From positions 38,645,131 to 38,709,130 of the forward strand of contig NW_023998415.1 of NCBI RefSeq assembly GCF_014805625.2: 64,000 nt of DNA, written 5' to 3'. Position numbers and translations under genes: made by a program. Source of the stretch: Glossina fuscipes (Eukaryota > Arthropoda > Insecta > Diptera > Glossinidae). Positions 1 through 12,778 of this stretch are shown piece by piece. The notes under the pieces were generated by a model that worked only from the letters and a program-made list of their open reading frames with translations, was not told where the DNA came from and did not search any database. The first letter of the stretch is position 1. Each line of letters begins with the position of its first letter.

Positions 1-311
1 CGAGTGCACCTAATCATTTCGGTCTGTTCATCTGTCCATCTGTCCGTTTGTGAGATTATGGTAAATATTCTCTCGTTCGCAAAAATGAAGATATCGCTTG
101 CAAACTTGGAAAAGAATTTGAAAATAAACCATACTTTTCCAAGAACACGCCTACACCGCCCACATGTCTATATACAAAAAAAAACTTTTATTTTGAAAAT
201 AGAAGAAATTAACTGCGTCCACTTCATATTACAGAGCATGAGAACTTTTGTTCTTTTACTTCTTTTGCCTTTTTTTTAGTGATGGGTATAAAAGATTCGG
301 TTCCGACCCTA
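1..311 (+). repeat. Family A dispersed repeat, right half
   Basis: It starts at the window edge in the second TCTG/TCCG core (about 25-50). It then carries the family blocks in order: gtaaatattctctcgttcgc, aaaaatgaagatatcgc, the cgcctacaccgcccac block, the caactgcgcccacttc-type block, and the end gtgatgggtataaaagattc. The terminal stem-loop is partly eroded (TTCGGT then ACCCTA). Confidence 0.75.
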
Positions 312-1074
312 TTTGTTTCATTTACATAAATGATGATCGTACAAAGTAAAATGTTAATTATGAAAAATTGTTTAATTTGTGTAAAACAAGATATATATGC
401 TGGCTTAACTAGGATTTGCTACAACTTTGAAGACGAGAATATAGATGGTCTGGGCGAATATCTGGGTCACAGTTTTTCCATAATATCTTCACTTAATTGA
501 AAATATGAAAATGTTGATAATGTTTTATCGAGATTGATGCGGTTTCTTTCTTTATTGTGCGCATGCGTGCGGCGAAATTTCATCTACAGTTTTAACTACG
601 GATTCTTAATCGATCAAGAAATGATTGTGCAAAGTTTCTGCTTTCGCTATTGTTGAAAACTAGTCAATGTCGAAGAATAATTTCTGATAAACAATATTAA
701 AGTTCTTTTCATATCAATAAAAGCCACCAAAAAATTATATGAATCGAAATGCGCGAATTTTTTTGAAATATGAAAATTAAATTATTAACAAGCAATGATT
801 GTAAATGATTGTAAAAAAATTGTACAAAATTTTATGTAATAATATCTACCACGTGGGGTTTGTGAAGTTAGTCATAAATTTACTTAGTTTACATGAGTCG
901 AAAAATCTATTAAATACGCATCCATTCATATATATGTGGCGTTCACACATACTCACTCACACTCACGTACGCTCAAATATACATATATATGTGTCGCTAA
1001 ATTTAACCAACAAAATCTATTGAATTCAATTTTTAACTAAAAACAAATGAAAATGTTATAATTCAGGAATACCG
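312..1074. other. AT-rich filler, no gene seen
   Basis: Nothing beyond short AT-rich ORFs such as 805-1023, which lacks any recognisable motif. Confidence 0.6.
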
Positions 1075-1860
1075 ACTGTTAAATATAGTACACCATAATA
1101 TGTGGACCGTGCTTGCACGATATATATTTTGATAATTTTTTTTCACTTGAAAAAGGGATTTATTGATATCGGCCAAACCGCACGCCAGCCCAGTCGTGCT
1201 GCATCCACCTGAACAAATGGTAAGCAGAAGGCGTTTGGTCTGGTCAATGGGATGAGAATGGCAGAACTTCCCATTCAAGTTGCAACAGTGTTTTCTTGAC
1301 AACATGTGCCCGAGCGTTTCCATGCAAATGAAAGATCTTTTGCAACAATACATCGTTCAATTTGTTCGAATGACGTCGGTAGACATCTGCAGTAACTCGG
1401 TTGCACTCGGTTTTCGTAACTGATAAGACACTGCATCTTGCTGATGCCACCCTATGCATAGCACAACTTTATGGCGATGAATATTCCGCTTCGGTGTCGA
1501 TGTGGATGGTTCGCCTGGACTAATCAATTCCTTTTTACGTTTGTCCACTTTTCATCGCCAGTCACGATAGGCCACAGAGAATTTTTGTTTTTTTTTTTTT
1601 TTACTTAGCAAGCAATGAAATCGCTATGTCAAACCGGTTCGAAATGGTATTTTCAGTCAATGCGTATGGTAGCCATTTCTCTCTTTTTCAATCTTCCCCA
1701 TTGCATGTAAATGTCGAGAAACGGCTAAATCATCAATTGCTAAACTGTCCGTTCTTTGTTCTTTGAGAGTTCGAGCTGGATTTACGTCCAAAAAGTCTTC
1801 CGTTCTCCAGATCGTCCAAAATATCCACTCTTAAACCGGTGGGGCCAAAACCTATAATTG
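1075..1860 (-). mobile_element. Mariner transposase relic, subfamily 1, copy a
   Basis: Reading the minus strand from about 1850 down to 1080, and allowing several frameshifts and stops, gives mariner landmarks in order. These are RFKSG, a KWLPYALTEN-like segment (frame-shifted), a TGDEKW block near 1545-1567 with the first catalytic Asp, PSTSTPKRNIHRHKVVLCI, LHGNARAHV, and a broken SPDQTPSAYHLFRWMQ segment. The second catalytic Asp is replaced (HGNARAH where the family has HDNARPH). A run of T interrupts the frame near 1589-1602. The copy is dead. It belongs with the copy at 29 kb because both share KWLPY(A/V)LTEN and STxTPKRNxHxHKVVLCI. Confidence 0.85.
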
Positions 1861-3975
1861 GGACATGACAAACAACAAAGCTAATGAAGGTCGAAAATGC
1901 ACTTTTGAGCGATCAAGGGTTAATGGCTGCATACACTAAATAAGTCAATAATATTAAATGGAAAACGGTTATTTTATATAGAGAAAGGTCAAAATCAGAG
2001 AATTTAAGGGTAGTATAGTTTGCATTGCTTTACCATTTTTACCAATAAATTTTGCTGATCAAAATACATGCAAGCACCTCTTAATTTTGGTTCTATCTGA
2101 CATGGTCTGCGAATGAAGGCTTACTCTTCTTATGGGAACCCTTATATGGGAAGAGATCGACAAAAAATGGACTTATTTGATCTATACTTAAGGAAGTGTA
2201 TCAAGATGTCAGATCACTATTTGGACCAACTTTTATTATGAAATACTAAAGGTTACGCTTTGTTGCCACATAAAGGCTTTTTATTGTTAGAATGCTTACA
2301 TGGAAGGGGCTTCAAAGAATATCTCTTCCAAATTTTATGCATTAATTTAAAATGCCTAACTACCTCTATTGAATTCATTTTTGTCGAGAAATAATAAAAA
2401 TTTGTAAGTTGTTTTCCATTTTTATGAAATAAGGCGTTATATAGGGAGTGGACGTAAAAATTGTTCAATGCAATTCATAAATATAGTAGAGCGGGTTCTT
2501 AGATTTAAGATATGCCTGTGCACAAAGTTTCTAAAAAATACTCATAAATTGGGAGTCATTGCATCTAATTTTGGGATAAGCCATCGCATATAAGACTTTT
2601 GGTGAAAAGCAAATATTTTTTTAATTAACTTTTTGTAATTTATAAACAATATGGACGAAGAAGAATAAAACGGTTTGCAAGTAAATTAAATTTGCCAAAT
2701 TTGGATCTAATCGGTTTACGATATAAGGCTACTATGGAAAGTGTTTCTTTAGATAGAAATAAATGACAATTTTTGGGAGATGATTTGAAGAATTAATTAC
2801 ATCACATATAGGGTATTTAATGAAATGGTTTGCTTGGTTTTAATGATTTTACTTTGTTGTTCTTTAGTTTGTTGCTGAGGATGCTGAGCATGATACCTTT
2901 TATATATGTATCCCTTTACTCTATGTGAAAAGAAAAAAATCAAGCGAAACTCTTGCACGACATATGGGGCACATATTTTTTACTCCCGATTTCAATCTAG
3001 TGCACAAATATATTGGGGCGCTTCGTTAATCTGAAGCGGTAGGGTTTAAATTCAACAATTAATTTAAAATTTTATATGTTACAAACAAAAGGATGAACAT
3101 AGTATATCTACTGTCTTGGGCGGTGAGTGCAATACTATTGCATTTATTATTCATATTCAGGTAAAACTAGTTTTTATTATGGTAAATTTTTTTTGTTTTT
3201 CTGTTTATTTATTTTCTTTATTTTTTTTTTTTTTTTGTTTTCAAATCTTATATTGACAAGTATTAATACCGTTGATGCTGTCTTTGTTTTTGTTATCGTT
3301 GCTCTTGTTGTTACTGCTAATGCAGAATTTATGACAAAGTATTGAAATTAATTACTTTCGACACATGTTGGCTCGCAAATATGAAGAAGCATTATTTAAG
3401 AAAGTTTTTTTTAAACGCAAAGATGATGCATCGATTAAAAATTGTGAAAATTTTCGATCCCCTTGCGGCTCGTAAATGCATTTCATTATTACGGTAAAAC
3501 TATTGATGATTCTTTATTATATTTTTTGTACCATAAGGGCCGTAACGGTTTCTGTTCGTTCTATACTTTCATAGAAAGCGATTTGCTAAGTCTCAAGTAT
3601 GCTTGAAAGTGGTAAATACCATGTCGACTCATTGGGCAACCGATATATATGCAACAAGCGACAGAAGAGCAAGCAATGACTGAAGTGAACTCTCTACATT
3701 GAAGATAAAATGTCACCTTCTGCCTTCAGTTGTTTTTAATAGAAACATTTCGTTACTCATTTGGGAAAATTAAGAATTTATGGCTTTAGTATTTTGTTGT
3801 ATTGATATAAAGTTTTCACATATATCTGACATAGTAAAGACCACCACATCAATAATTCTATTTCGCTAAAACGTGCCAAAGTGTCCAGTTACTATTTCTT
3901 AGTATCACATATATATTCTTGATTTTTACTTATTATATTTATTTCACTTCTTATTATTATATTTATCATCGAAGT
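1861..3975. other. AT-rich filler, no gene seen
   Basis: Short open frames at 2253-2468 and 3127-3345 are AT-driven; the latter runs through a poly-T tract (3191-3240) and shows only a Phe-rich peptide. Confidence 0.6.
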
Positions 3976-4250
3976 ATGAGGAAGGAAGCTCCAGCGACTC
4001 GATAAAGTGTTTATATGCTTTGCTATGATAAGCATTTTATTCTGAATCAATTTAAGGATATATCTCTACTCGTCTGCCCATCTGTGTGGTATCTGATGAA
4101 AGTGTTCTCCCGTTCACAAAACTCAAGATACTTACTTTAATTGTAGCTCACACGGGCATTGAAAATGAGCCATATCGCGCCTGTAGTGCAACATGTCTAG
4201 CTTCTAGGAGTTTTTTTCTTTAAATGGACTTTCGTTTTTGTTGAATTCAC
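3976..4250 (+). repeat. Family A dispersed repeat, fragment
   Basis: It contains the gaggaaggaagc and gcgactcgataaagt blocks, then attctgaatcaatttaa, a degraded TCTG core at 4070-4085 and a gttctcccgttcacaaaa block. It ends near 4250 in an eroded cgcctgtag/acatgtc segment. Confidence 0.65.
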
Positions 4251-5139
4251 TTTTTATTGTTTATCACTTAGTAGTCTTAGGTCATATAGTTTTGTGTCTT
4301 ATAGCGAGGAAGAACAATTGGGTATACAATTACTTTTTGGTGGTGTTTAATAAAAGAAAACCTATATGAGCTGATGTGCAGCACGTGGTGGATTAATAGG
4401 TGTTTTCATCTTAGCGTACATATCTCAAATTTACTTAGTTTCCGCTTATGGTGAACCATTACGTGTTATTACGCAATGTATACCTGATTGATCAGCGAAC
4501 AATCACGCAAATCACCCTTTTCTAGATGAGATATCGATTGGGAAAGAGCAAATCCTCCATTATGCTAAGAATTGGTCAAACAAATGCGTCTTGCAGGATG
4601 TCGTACGTCACGGATTCGGACCAGTCGAAACACTAGGAATAAGGAAAAGAAGGAAAAAGTTGCTTTTCAGACAAGTACGTATCGCGCGATGGTGTGTCTA
4701 CCACTAACGTTTGTGACTTATCACTTGCTCGCCTGCCCCCGGGCCAGGTAAAGAAAAACTTGTTATTCCTGGTCTTTTATAGTTGTCGGTCTCCATGTTC
4801 GCCGCACTGAGGGAAAGCTCTTCACCACTACGCCTATACATATATCATGTTAATCAAATGTCTATTTGTCTAGGGAGTAACTGATTAGACGCTAACTTAA
4901 TTGCGTGTTGTGAGCATCGTATTTGTTTGTAGTTTGATCGTATGCGCTTTTATATTAAGTGTACTAAGAGAGTGATTTATTACTTGGAGAATAAGACATT
5001 TTTGAGTATTTTATATATAAACTACAGTGAATCTATATTAATAGCAAATTTGGTAATAAGTAAACAGTAAACTAAATATTTTATATAACGTAACGTATAA
5101 ATAACGTAATATTTCTATAAATACTCTTGCAATACAAAA

Positions 5140-5412
5140 TTAGTAAGGACAACTGTTCGGAATGCCCATATGGTGATTGATGGCATAAAAATTGTCCGTT
5201 GTAGTTAATTGGCCGGTAGACGACGCTGGTGTTACAGTCTCAGTACTTCCAAGTTTCACTGAATGTCCTCTAGATTGTGGACTATGAATATGTATAAAGT
5301 TATTGGAGTTCTGTGTTCTTCGGTTTCTAGGACAGCGACATGAAAGGTTACTGCTGTTATCCCCATTGTAACTAGCAAAACAGACCATTTCTCTTGTAAT
5401 CTTAGTTAACAC
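5140..5412 (-). CDS. Candidate terminal exon or relic, unidentified
   Basis: The minus-strand open frame ends at a TAA (5142-5140) and is unlike the AT-rich noise around it. It is rich in Ser, Thr, Asn and His, with segments such as CRCPRNRRTQNSNNF, SRGHSVKLGSTET and MGIPNSCPY at the C-terminus. In frame it extends upstream to about 5432 (TKWLKKFVRRQ) before a TAA. No good acceptor with a pyrimidine tract was found there, so it may be the last exon of a gene with an unusual border, or a pseudogene piece. I do not recognise the protein. The neighbouring frame upstream (5433-5590) is also open and contains ALNENFR. Confidence 0.33.
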   Translation of the reverse strand: MLTKITREMVCFASYNGDNSSNLSCRCPRNRRTQNSNNFIHIHSPQSRGHSVKLGSTETVTPASSTGQLTTTDNFYAINHHMGIPNSCPY

Positions 5413-6072
5413 TTGTCTTCTTACGAATTTCTTGAGCCATTTCGTTCTTCGTTAGCAACCACTGTGTGTATATATATGATAGCTGATATCGTAATGCTTG
5501 TGTGGCACTCAGTTCGTTTGATTCTGGACGAAAGTTTTCGTTTAGTGCCTTACCAAATATGGAAAGTCAAAGGCAGCATTTTTGGCGGACTTTGCTTCTA
5601 TTACTAGTGAAAAGGTAAAAATGATGTGAACAAGAAAACAAATATTGGATACGTGTGGAGGTGGGGAATGGATAGAAGGTCAAACTTTTGAAATCGTTTC
5701 CTGGAAGGTCAGCAGAAGCTGATTTAAGACCACATAAGGGCCTCATTTGAAGCAAACCTACTAATGACAATTCGTGAGATTACTGACAGTTTAAATCTAT
5801 GGAAATCCACGGTTCTTAGTAAAATATTTATACAGTATGGAGAAATCGATTTTTGTTTTGACCAAAATAAGGGAAAATTCTTTCTGAATAACCCAATAAT
5901 AAAGGGCTATGCCGAACTATTCTCCTTTCTGATTTATTATATCGTCAGAAGGTTATGTTTTCTTTTTCTATTTAAATATTTTGGAAATTTGGAAAACTAA
6001 TCAATATATTTAAACAAATTTCTTATATATGTTTGTACGTTTGTTGGGCTGCTTTAAAGGTTTTTATAATTA

Positions 6073-6852
6073 TTGTACCCATGACCGAAGGATAAGGGCG
6101 AAGGAAGCATCAGAGACCGCATAAAGTATATATGTATTGTTAATCAAAATCAAATTCTAAATCAATTTAACCATGTCTGTCTGTCTGTCTGTCTGACCGT
6201 TTGTCCGTCCGTGTAATGTCTATTGTACACATCCTCCTGGCCGCAAAAATAAAGCTATCGTCCTTAAACTTGGTAGAAATATTGAAAATTCTTGCATGCA
6301 AGTTGGTATTGAAAATGGATCAAATCCGTTGAAAGATGTGATCACAGCACCACATCAACTGAGAACACCTCTGCTTTTCAAGGGGAATGAAAAATTGGTT
6401 TGCTGCTCATTACTCATTAACTATAGTAAATAAATGTATAAAAATTTGAACGCATACTCTATGAGCGATGCTGTGGTATTTGTGTGAAAAAGTGAAAAGA
6501 ATTGACCACGCCTACCCAAAATTATAATGCATCAAAATTTATATATTTATAATGTGCAGAAACAAATTTTGCGCAACTTTACAGTATTTGTGGTAAGCAT
6601 TCTCCCGTTAGCGAAAATGAAGACATCGCCTACAAATTTGCAAAAAAAAATTTGGAATTGACCTAAACTTTTCAAAGGACATGCCTATAACGCCCACGTG
6701 CCTATACGACACAAAATTTTATTTTGGGATAAGAAGAAATCAACTGCGCCCACTTCACATTATGGAGTACGAGAATTTTGTACTTTTACTTCTTATGTCT
6801 TTTTTTACGGTAAACGGTGGTGATGGGTATAAAAGATTCGGTCTCGACTGAA
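6073..6852 (+). repeat. Family A dispersed repeat, near-complete copy
   Basis: The left end ttgtacccatgaccgaagg (6073-6091) is an inverted match of the right end ggtgatgggtataaaa (6819-6834). Internal landmarks are ataaagtatatatgta, the first core of TCTG units at 6177-6215, gaccacgcctaccca near 6505, gtaagcattctcccgttagc near 6593, and the cgcccac blocks. The terminal stem-loop follows at 6836-6852, imperfect in this copy. The second TCTG core is deleted. Confidence 0.8.
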
Positions 6853-6947
6853 CTCAATTTTTTTACGTGGTTTGTTTTGATAAAAACATAAGTTTAAATA
6901 TATAAGCGAAAAGTATTAAAAGTAATTTTTCAGATAATTATGCTCAA

Positions 6948-6979
6948 ACTAATATATGTATATATATATGTATAAATAA

Positions 6980-7013
<34 letters not shown>
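6948..7013. repeat. (TA)n microsatellite
   Basis: Alternating TA with a few interruptions, longest pure run from about 6980 to 7013. Confidence 0.95.
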
Positions 7014-7017
<4 letters not shown>

Positions 7018-7859
7018 TATGGTATCTTCGAATAGTCGCTATATATTTGTTAGCAAAGACATGAAAGGTTAAAATTTATCTGCTTTATAGGCAATCTACG
7101 CAGAAATCAAAATATTAAATTACTTCGCTTAATGTCTAAACCGTTAAAGAATCGTGAGTGAGGGGTTTAAAAATTGCACTGTAAATTGAAAAATTATCAA
7201 CAATTTAACTAAATTTCTTGAAGATAGAGGCAAATTTATATGAATAATAATATAAATGAATGATAATTTCAGAAAATCTTAGGCAAGAAGTGATGTCAAA
7301 TAAGAAAATCATATCGGTATCGGTTGGAGACGAATCGCGAACACTATTCTATGGGTAAACACATAAATTATGATAAATGGTATATAGATGATGAATATTT
7401 ATATTCATCATTCATTTTCTTTTCAAAACCACCACCTTACACACATACGCATATCTTTTATATGTTATTAAAAGTTTTATTATATAAGCTGAGCATACTT
7501 TTCGATGCTGCTAAGTAAAAGTAAAAGGGATAAGTTATGAAAAGTACGAAGCTTAAATTTGAAAATTGCGACAAAAGCGATAAGAGTTTTATAAGTTCTT
7601 TAACTATGAATATCATTTTGGCGTTTATACAATACCCATAGTTAAACAATTGAACAGAGAAAGAAGATTTATTTTAGCGCAAAGCGAAAAAATGAAAAAC
7701 AACAAAACAAAACAAAAAAAAAAATATAGTATGCAAGATTGATTTTGAGACGAATCTTGGACATCTTTCATTTACGATATATATGTATATGTAATCCCTT
7801 GTTGTTAAAAAACTTGCAACACTCACATTCTTCGATACTATCTTATTTTTCCCAAGTAT

Positions 7860-7970
7860 TAAGATGGATTGGATTTCTATATCGGTTTTTACAATGTATA
7901 AAATTCCTAAAGTACACAGGTAAACAGACGGACAGACAGATAGATAGACAGATCTTCGGACAAGCATACA
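7860..7970 (-). repeat. Possible family A core fragment
   Basis: A run of gacggacagacagatagata units at about 7926-7953, preceded by acacaggtaaacag, resembles an inverted family A core. Flanking family blocks are too eroded to be sure, so a simple tetranucleotide repeat is the alternative. Confidence 0.35.
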
Positions 7971-8151
7971 ATCATCACAGCTAAGCTGAGTTAGACTTTA
8001 CCACTGACATAATATATTTAAAATATTTTATTTGGTTGTTGCCAACAAATTAATAGTAATAATGTACCATCATCCCTTGATAATGGATATGAAAACTGAA
8101 AGAATCGCAAAGAAATGGCAAACAATTGCCGTTTATTACGCGTAGCAACCA

Positions 8152-8170
8152 GATAATAATAATAATAATA

Positions 8171-8211
<41 letters not shown>

Positions 8212-8300
8212 CATGATGATGACGATGATGATAATGAAAATGATAATCATGATGATGATATTGAGAACGATTATGATGTAAATAATAGTGATGATGATGA
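8152..8300. repeat. (AAT)n/(GAT)n trinucleotide repeat
   Basis: AAT units pass into a long run of GAT units with interruptions. A minus-strand reading frame across it is poly-Ile and is an artefact of the repeat. Confidence 0.95.
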
Positions 8301-9174
8301 CACTGATAACCGAGGATATTGTTGGCCTTGCTGCGATTCTTATTCTTTGCTTCATTTATATCTATAATACATAGGTAATCTGCTCGAAAATAAGCATAAA
8401 CTGCCGTTTAATTATTCTTAGGGAATTTTATAAAAAATTTTATAAACCTTAAAAGACTGTATGCTTCTTATCGTGCGTCTCGAATATTTACGCACATTGG
8501 TATATCAAAACCATTTATTTATTGAGCAGTGACAGTCACTTAAGATGCGTTTCTAAGTTCAACATATAGATACAGATTACTGAGGAATATTACTTTCGAG
8601 CGTTGTTTTCCAATGTCGAATTCTTTTTCTTGCAATTCATTATTAACACTTCCTCTATTTTTCGAGAGGATGTATGTTTTAGCATTCCACTCTGCATTAT
8701 TTCTGCATTATGTAAGTTAAAATTTCCTTTACGCAGATTTCAAACAAAAATTATATTTTATATTATCGATCAACGCGGTCGCACTTTGAGTTGAGTTATG
8801 AAATCAATTAAACACTAAAAACTTATTCTACTTTAAAAATTATTTTGTATTTCTAATTTTTGCCGAGTTGCCGTTTCCGATATCGAATCTTTCATTTGAT
8901 ATGTTCAGCTTGGTTTGTTAACTTAGCTTTTAAGCTTGATTTGAAATGCCTTCAATACGATTGCGCTTTTGAAATAGAAATTTTTGTAGCAATTGTGAAA
9001 GAAGAAGAAAAAGCTTTGATTAGGATTTCACTCTCTTTTGCATCGCACATTCAATTTTTTCGTGAAAAGTTTAAGGGACGTTAGAACATATGTTATCAGT
9101 AGTGCCGTATTGACAATAATTTTGTTAAAGTACTTTAATAATTCGAGGAACATGCGTAAACACCTTACTCTCTT

Positions 9175-9440
9175 TAGGAAATAAATTCAGTCGTTCGCAT
9201 AAGTCTGAATCGAAAAGAAACTTTAAATATTTGGGTAAGATTGCAGACCAGTCCACACTTTTAATAACTTGGGCACAAAAATTCAGAGAATTTCAATGAC
9301 AAATTTTTGATGCATTTACCTTATAGTCCGGACTTTGTCCTGCCCAAATACCATTTATGTCGTTCTCCATAAAACTCTTTGCATTTGGAGCGAATGGTGT
9401 ATGAGAATCACTTGGTACAATTTCTCACCTAAAGATTATT
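9175..9440 (+). mobile_element. Mariner transposase fragment, different lineage
   Basis: The three plus-strand frames read together resemble the catalytic core between the second and third acidic residues. There is a DNARPHT-like stretch in broken frame near 9245, then in one frame LPYSPDFVLPKYHLCRSP near 9315-9365, followed by NSLHLERMVYENHLVQFL. The SPDxxPxxYHL block and ENHLVQFF-type tail fit the mori/cecropia side of mariner rather than the copies at 1 and 29 kb. The third catalytic Asp position reads Lys (PKYHL for PxDYHL), and there is an internal stop. No ends or inverted repeats could be recognised. Confidence 0.65.
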
Positions 9441-10239
9441 AAGATTTTTCGTAGTTTCCCTATTTTACACTTTGAATGAGTTACTCTTTTAATGAATTTC
9501 TACTTTTTAGTGGAAGACTATGAAAATGATCTGTAAGTGATTTGAAATGTTATGTTTATTGGCCTTTAAGTTCAGTTACATTACTTTACTACATTACGGC
9601 AGTATACCAGATCCCCTTAAAGCTGTGCATTTATTACGATTTCCTTCAACCTTCCACTAATAATAATTCACTTAGTTACTTACTTACCATATTTTAGTGG
9701 ACGGTTTTCCGCATTTAAATGCACATTTGGTTCCCATTAAATTTTTTGTGAACGATTTGTATATTTATGTATGCTTGCTATGCAATACATATATGCATTT
9801 TGTTGGTTATTTCGATTTCGTCGAATATCACTGACTTGACTATAGTTGTACTATAGTTGTATGTATTTTATAGTGATGACATAAAAAGCAAAACGTTGAC
9901 GACTTCAAGTCTCTACTATTGCAGTAAAGTTCCATTTAAAATATAAAAGAATTGTGGTCGAACACCATGACGTTTCTCCTTAATGTGTTGCGTCACTTAG
10001 CAGCATATAATTGGAAATAAAATAATAATTATGCCTTGATAAGTGGAAAGTAGAATACGCCTAGCAAGGCGAAACCGTTGTCTTACTTCAGATAGCACCA
10101 TAGATTTTCATCTCGTTTATTCGACATAAATTTGGGTATAATTTTTATGCTCAGCACCGAAAAATTAAAAGGAAGGAAACTTCACTTATAAGTTTCCATT
10201 TCATTTTCTATCAAAAATTAAAAATTGATTATGAAAGAA

Positions 10240-10405
10240 CGGTACTTGACGTTTTATTCAAAGTAGTATCCATCACTAGCCACTGACTGCTATTTGTCAT
10301 TTTTCTAGCAACATTCGGATACCAAGTCGGAAGAATCCTTCATCTTTTGAGGTTGTCTTCGTACGATGTAAAGCGCTGCTCAGACAGACTCTTCGCCATC
10401 GAACG
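10240..10405 (-). mobile_element. Mariner transposase C-terminal fragment
   Basis: The minus strand gives SKDEGFFRLGIRMLLEK, a stop where the family has Trp, then IAVSG and a YYFE-like ending. This is the standard mariner C-terminus (KDExFFxxGIxxLPERWxKV...YFE). Upstream sequence to about 10575 stays open on the minus strand but is not recognisably transposase, so the match is limited to the last 50 or so codons. Confidence 0.65.
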
Positions 10406-11019
10406 AAACAAGTGACGATCTGAAGCAGTAGTGTTTGCTTACCAAACACAACTGCAGTCATCTCCCGTACGGGCTTTTGGAAGCCATTTGGGGCTGAATT
10501 TCTCGACATCACTGCTTTTGACTTATCACGCCCATTTTTTTTCGTAATTCCATCAATTATTGTTGGTGGCACTCCTTAGTCACACAGTCGCATTTGGTTG
10601 TAACAAACTACAACACACACCACATTGCCGAATCCCCTAAATGGGGCCGCCATGGATATTCAGCCTTTATTGTCGATATTAATGGTTCTCCTACTCTGAC
10701 AAATGATTATATGGGGTTTGGGTATTGTAACGCAGTCACTATCCATCATTCATAAAGGCTTGGCAGTGTCATCGTTCATGTTAAGCAGGAGAAGTAAACT
10801 TTCTGGCAATTAACCGCTATTCGGTGCAAAACTTGATATTTTCGCACGAAAAAATTATGTAACGTTGATACGAAGTCAAAAATATTTCAAGATTATATTG
10901 TTACCAGATGCCTAAACTTACGATATTACGTTTTACATCTGGCAATTTCAATAAGTTCTTCTGATGGGGCCATTGTTCGTCCAATGAAGGAAACTTATTT
11001 GTACTCCTGTTATATATGT

Positions 11020-11235
11020 TCCAGGTCAATATCAAGATTTGAATCGATTTTAGTGTATCTGTCTATGCGTCCAAGCGATACGTGTGATGAACCATTCACA
11101 GTCCCTTGGCCGCAAACATTAATATATCGGCTTCAAATTTGGCGAAAACATTGGATGTTCTAGGACGCAGGTTGGTAGTGAAAATGGACTAAATCGATCA
11201 TATGACATGCCTATAGTATAAAGTAAACTGTCAAT
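11020..11235 (+). repeat. Family A dispersed repeat, fragment
   Basis: It contains gaatcgattttagtgtatctg, a weak TCTG core at 11055-11075, cccttggccgcaaacatta, and gttggtagtgaaaatggac followed by a tgacatgcctatag block, in family A order. Both ends are missing. Confidence 0.6.
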
Positions 11236-12205
11236 AAATCTATTTTTTTTTTTTCTGCTTATTCGTCATAAAGGGCAACAGAAACGACGTTATAAATATT
11301 CATCTCTATTATATCGATGACAAGGAAACAATAGTCCAGAGTACTGAAATATCGATTTTTCGATTCCTTTTGGAAGGGGAGGGAGTAAGACGTTCGGTCA
11401 TTGCCGCCTTTTTACTTGTGTTTTATTTTTCAACACAATATCCAGTAAAGATTATTTCAGTATTCTCTTTGAATTTTGTTTGAATGCTGTTTAAACATAA
11501 ATCTACTGAGATGCAAACAGTAGAGTGGCTTTTATTTTGCAATGTTTACGGAAAGACAAATTTTAAATCGGTGCACACAACTTCGAATAATTGCGTGTAA
11601 CAGTAACGGAGAAAACTATGTATAATTGTAAAGCGTAGATTCGTTAACTAACTCTTCAACAAAGAGGGTGCATCAACATTTTTAACTGATTGCAAGGATA
11701 GGAGGAAATGTTGCTTCATAATCATTTATTAAGTTTGCTCTCGACCTGTACGAGAGAAAAGCAACATGATGATGATTTGAAAAATTTATGCAGAAGAGCA
11801 AACTCGTTGTCAAAATGCTTCTTTTTAATTGATGTCAAATTGAATCCATTTTTTTTTTTAAATTAATATACTTTTAGGATTCATTTGTTAATTTATTCAA
11901 ATTGTTTATAAAATATTTCAACCAATATTGGATACATAAATAATTCAAAAGTACAACAAATAATCAATTTTTTACATCCTAAGTAAAGAGATTAATTAAT
12001 TTTAATTACAAAAAAAAAAAAAAAAAAAAAAAAAATTAGAACAAGTGAGAGAAGTGTAATTGGGTGTGGCCACAATTTCTTATACGCCCATCATCCGTTT
12101 ATCCCATTTTTGTAAATCCCAAATTGTGAGGAAACTTATAACGTGTATCGCAATGCGTAAAAGAGAGGGAAAGCAAAAGTGTTCACTATTGTTGTTACAT
12201 AGCCT

Positions 12206-12778
12206 TGTTACATAGCGTTATAGGCGTGTTCTTTGAAAAGTTTGAGTCGGTGATCTCTTAATTTTCGTAAATTCAAGACTGTTTAGCACACACATATTAT
12301 ACAGTTTCGCGGACGGACATGCTTACACGCATTGCGAATTTGAAATTAGCTAAGCACTTCACCACTTTTTGGAGTTTTTTTAAGGTGATTTTGGCGTGTT
12401 ATTAAGAACATTGGGAAACAAATGAAAGTGTTGTACACAATAACATTGCGTATGCGTGGTCAATGTTTACCGCTTTTATGCAGATACTACAGGATCGCTC
12501 ATACGTTTCAATTTTTCCAAAATTATTTTTTATAGTTTTTAGAAAGATGGGCAAAAGACCAATTTTCTATGCCTTTTGAAAAACAGAGGTGTTCTCAGTT
12601 TACGTAGGCGTGTCCTTTGATCGATACCAATTTTCAATACCAATCTTCGTGCACGAACTTCTAATGTTTCTGTATGCTTTTGCGGCCAGGCGAATGTTTA
12701 CTACAGAGATTAAACAGAAGGATAGATGGACAGACGGAAATGGTTAAATCGATTCAGAATTTGACTGGGCGTTGCAAA
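12206..12778 (-). repeat. Family A dispersed repeat, inverted copy
   Basis: Read on the plus strand, it shows the inverted blocks ggcgtgttctttgaaaagtt (12222-12241), gcggacggacatgctta near 12310, tgcgtatgcgtggtcaatg near 12448 and taggcgtgtcctttgatcg near 12605. The first core as gatagatggacagacgg (12721-12737) and aaatcgattcagaatttgac complete the order. Both terminal repeats are lost. Confidence 0.7.

Noticed and set aside
5413..5607. Plus-strand ORF opposite the coding-like tail
   Set aside because: It is the antisense shadow of the minus-strand frames, with no motif of its own.
8050..8355. Minus-strand ORF rich in isoleucine
   Set aside because: It is the translation of the GAT/AAT microsatellite, with no protein-like flanks.
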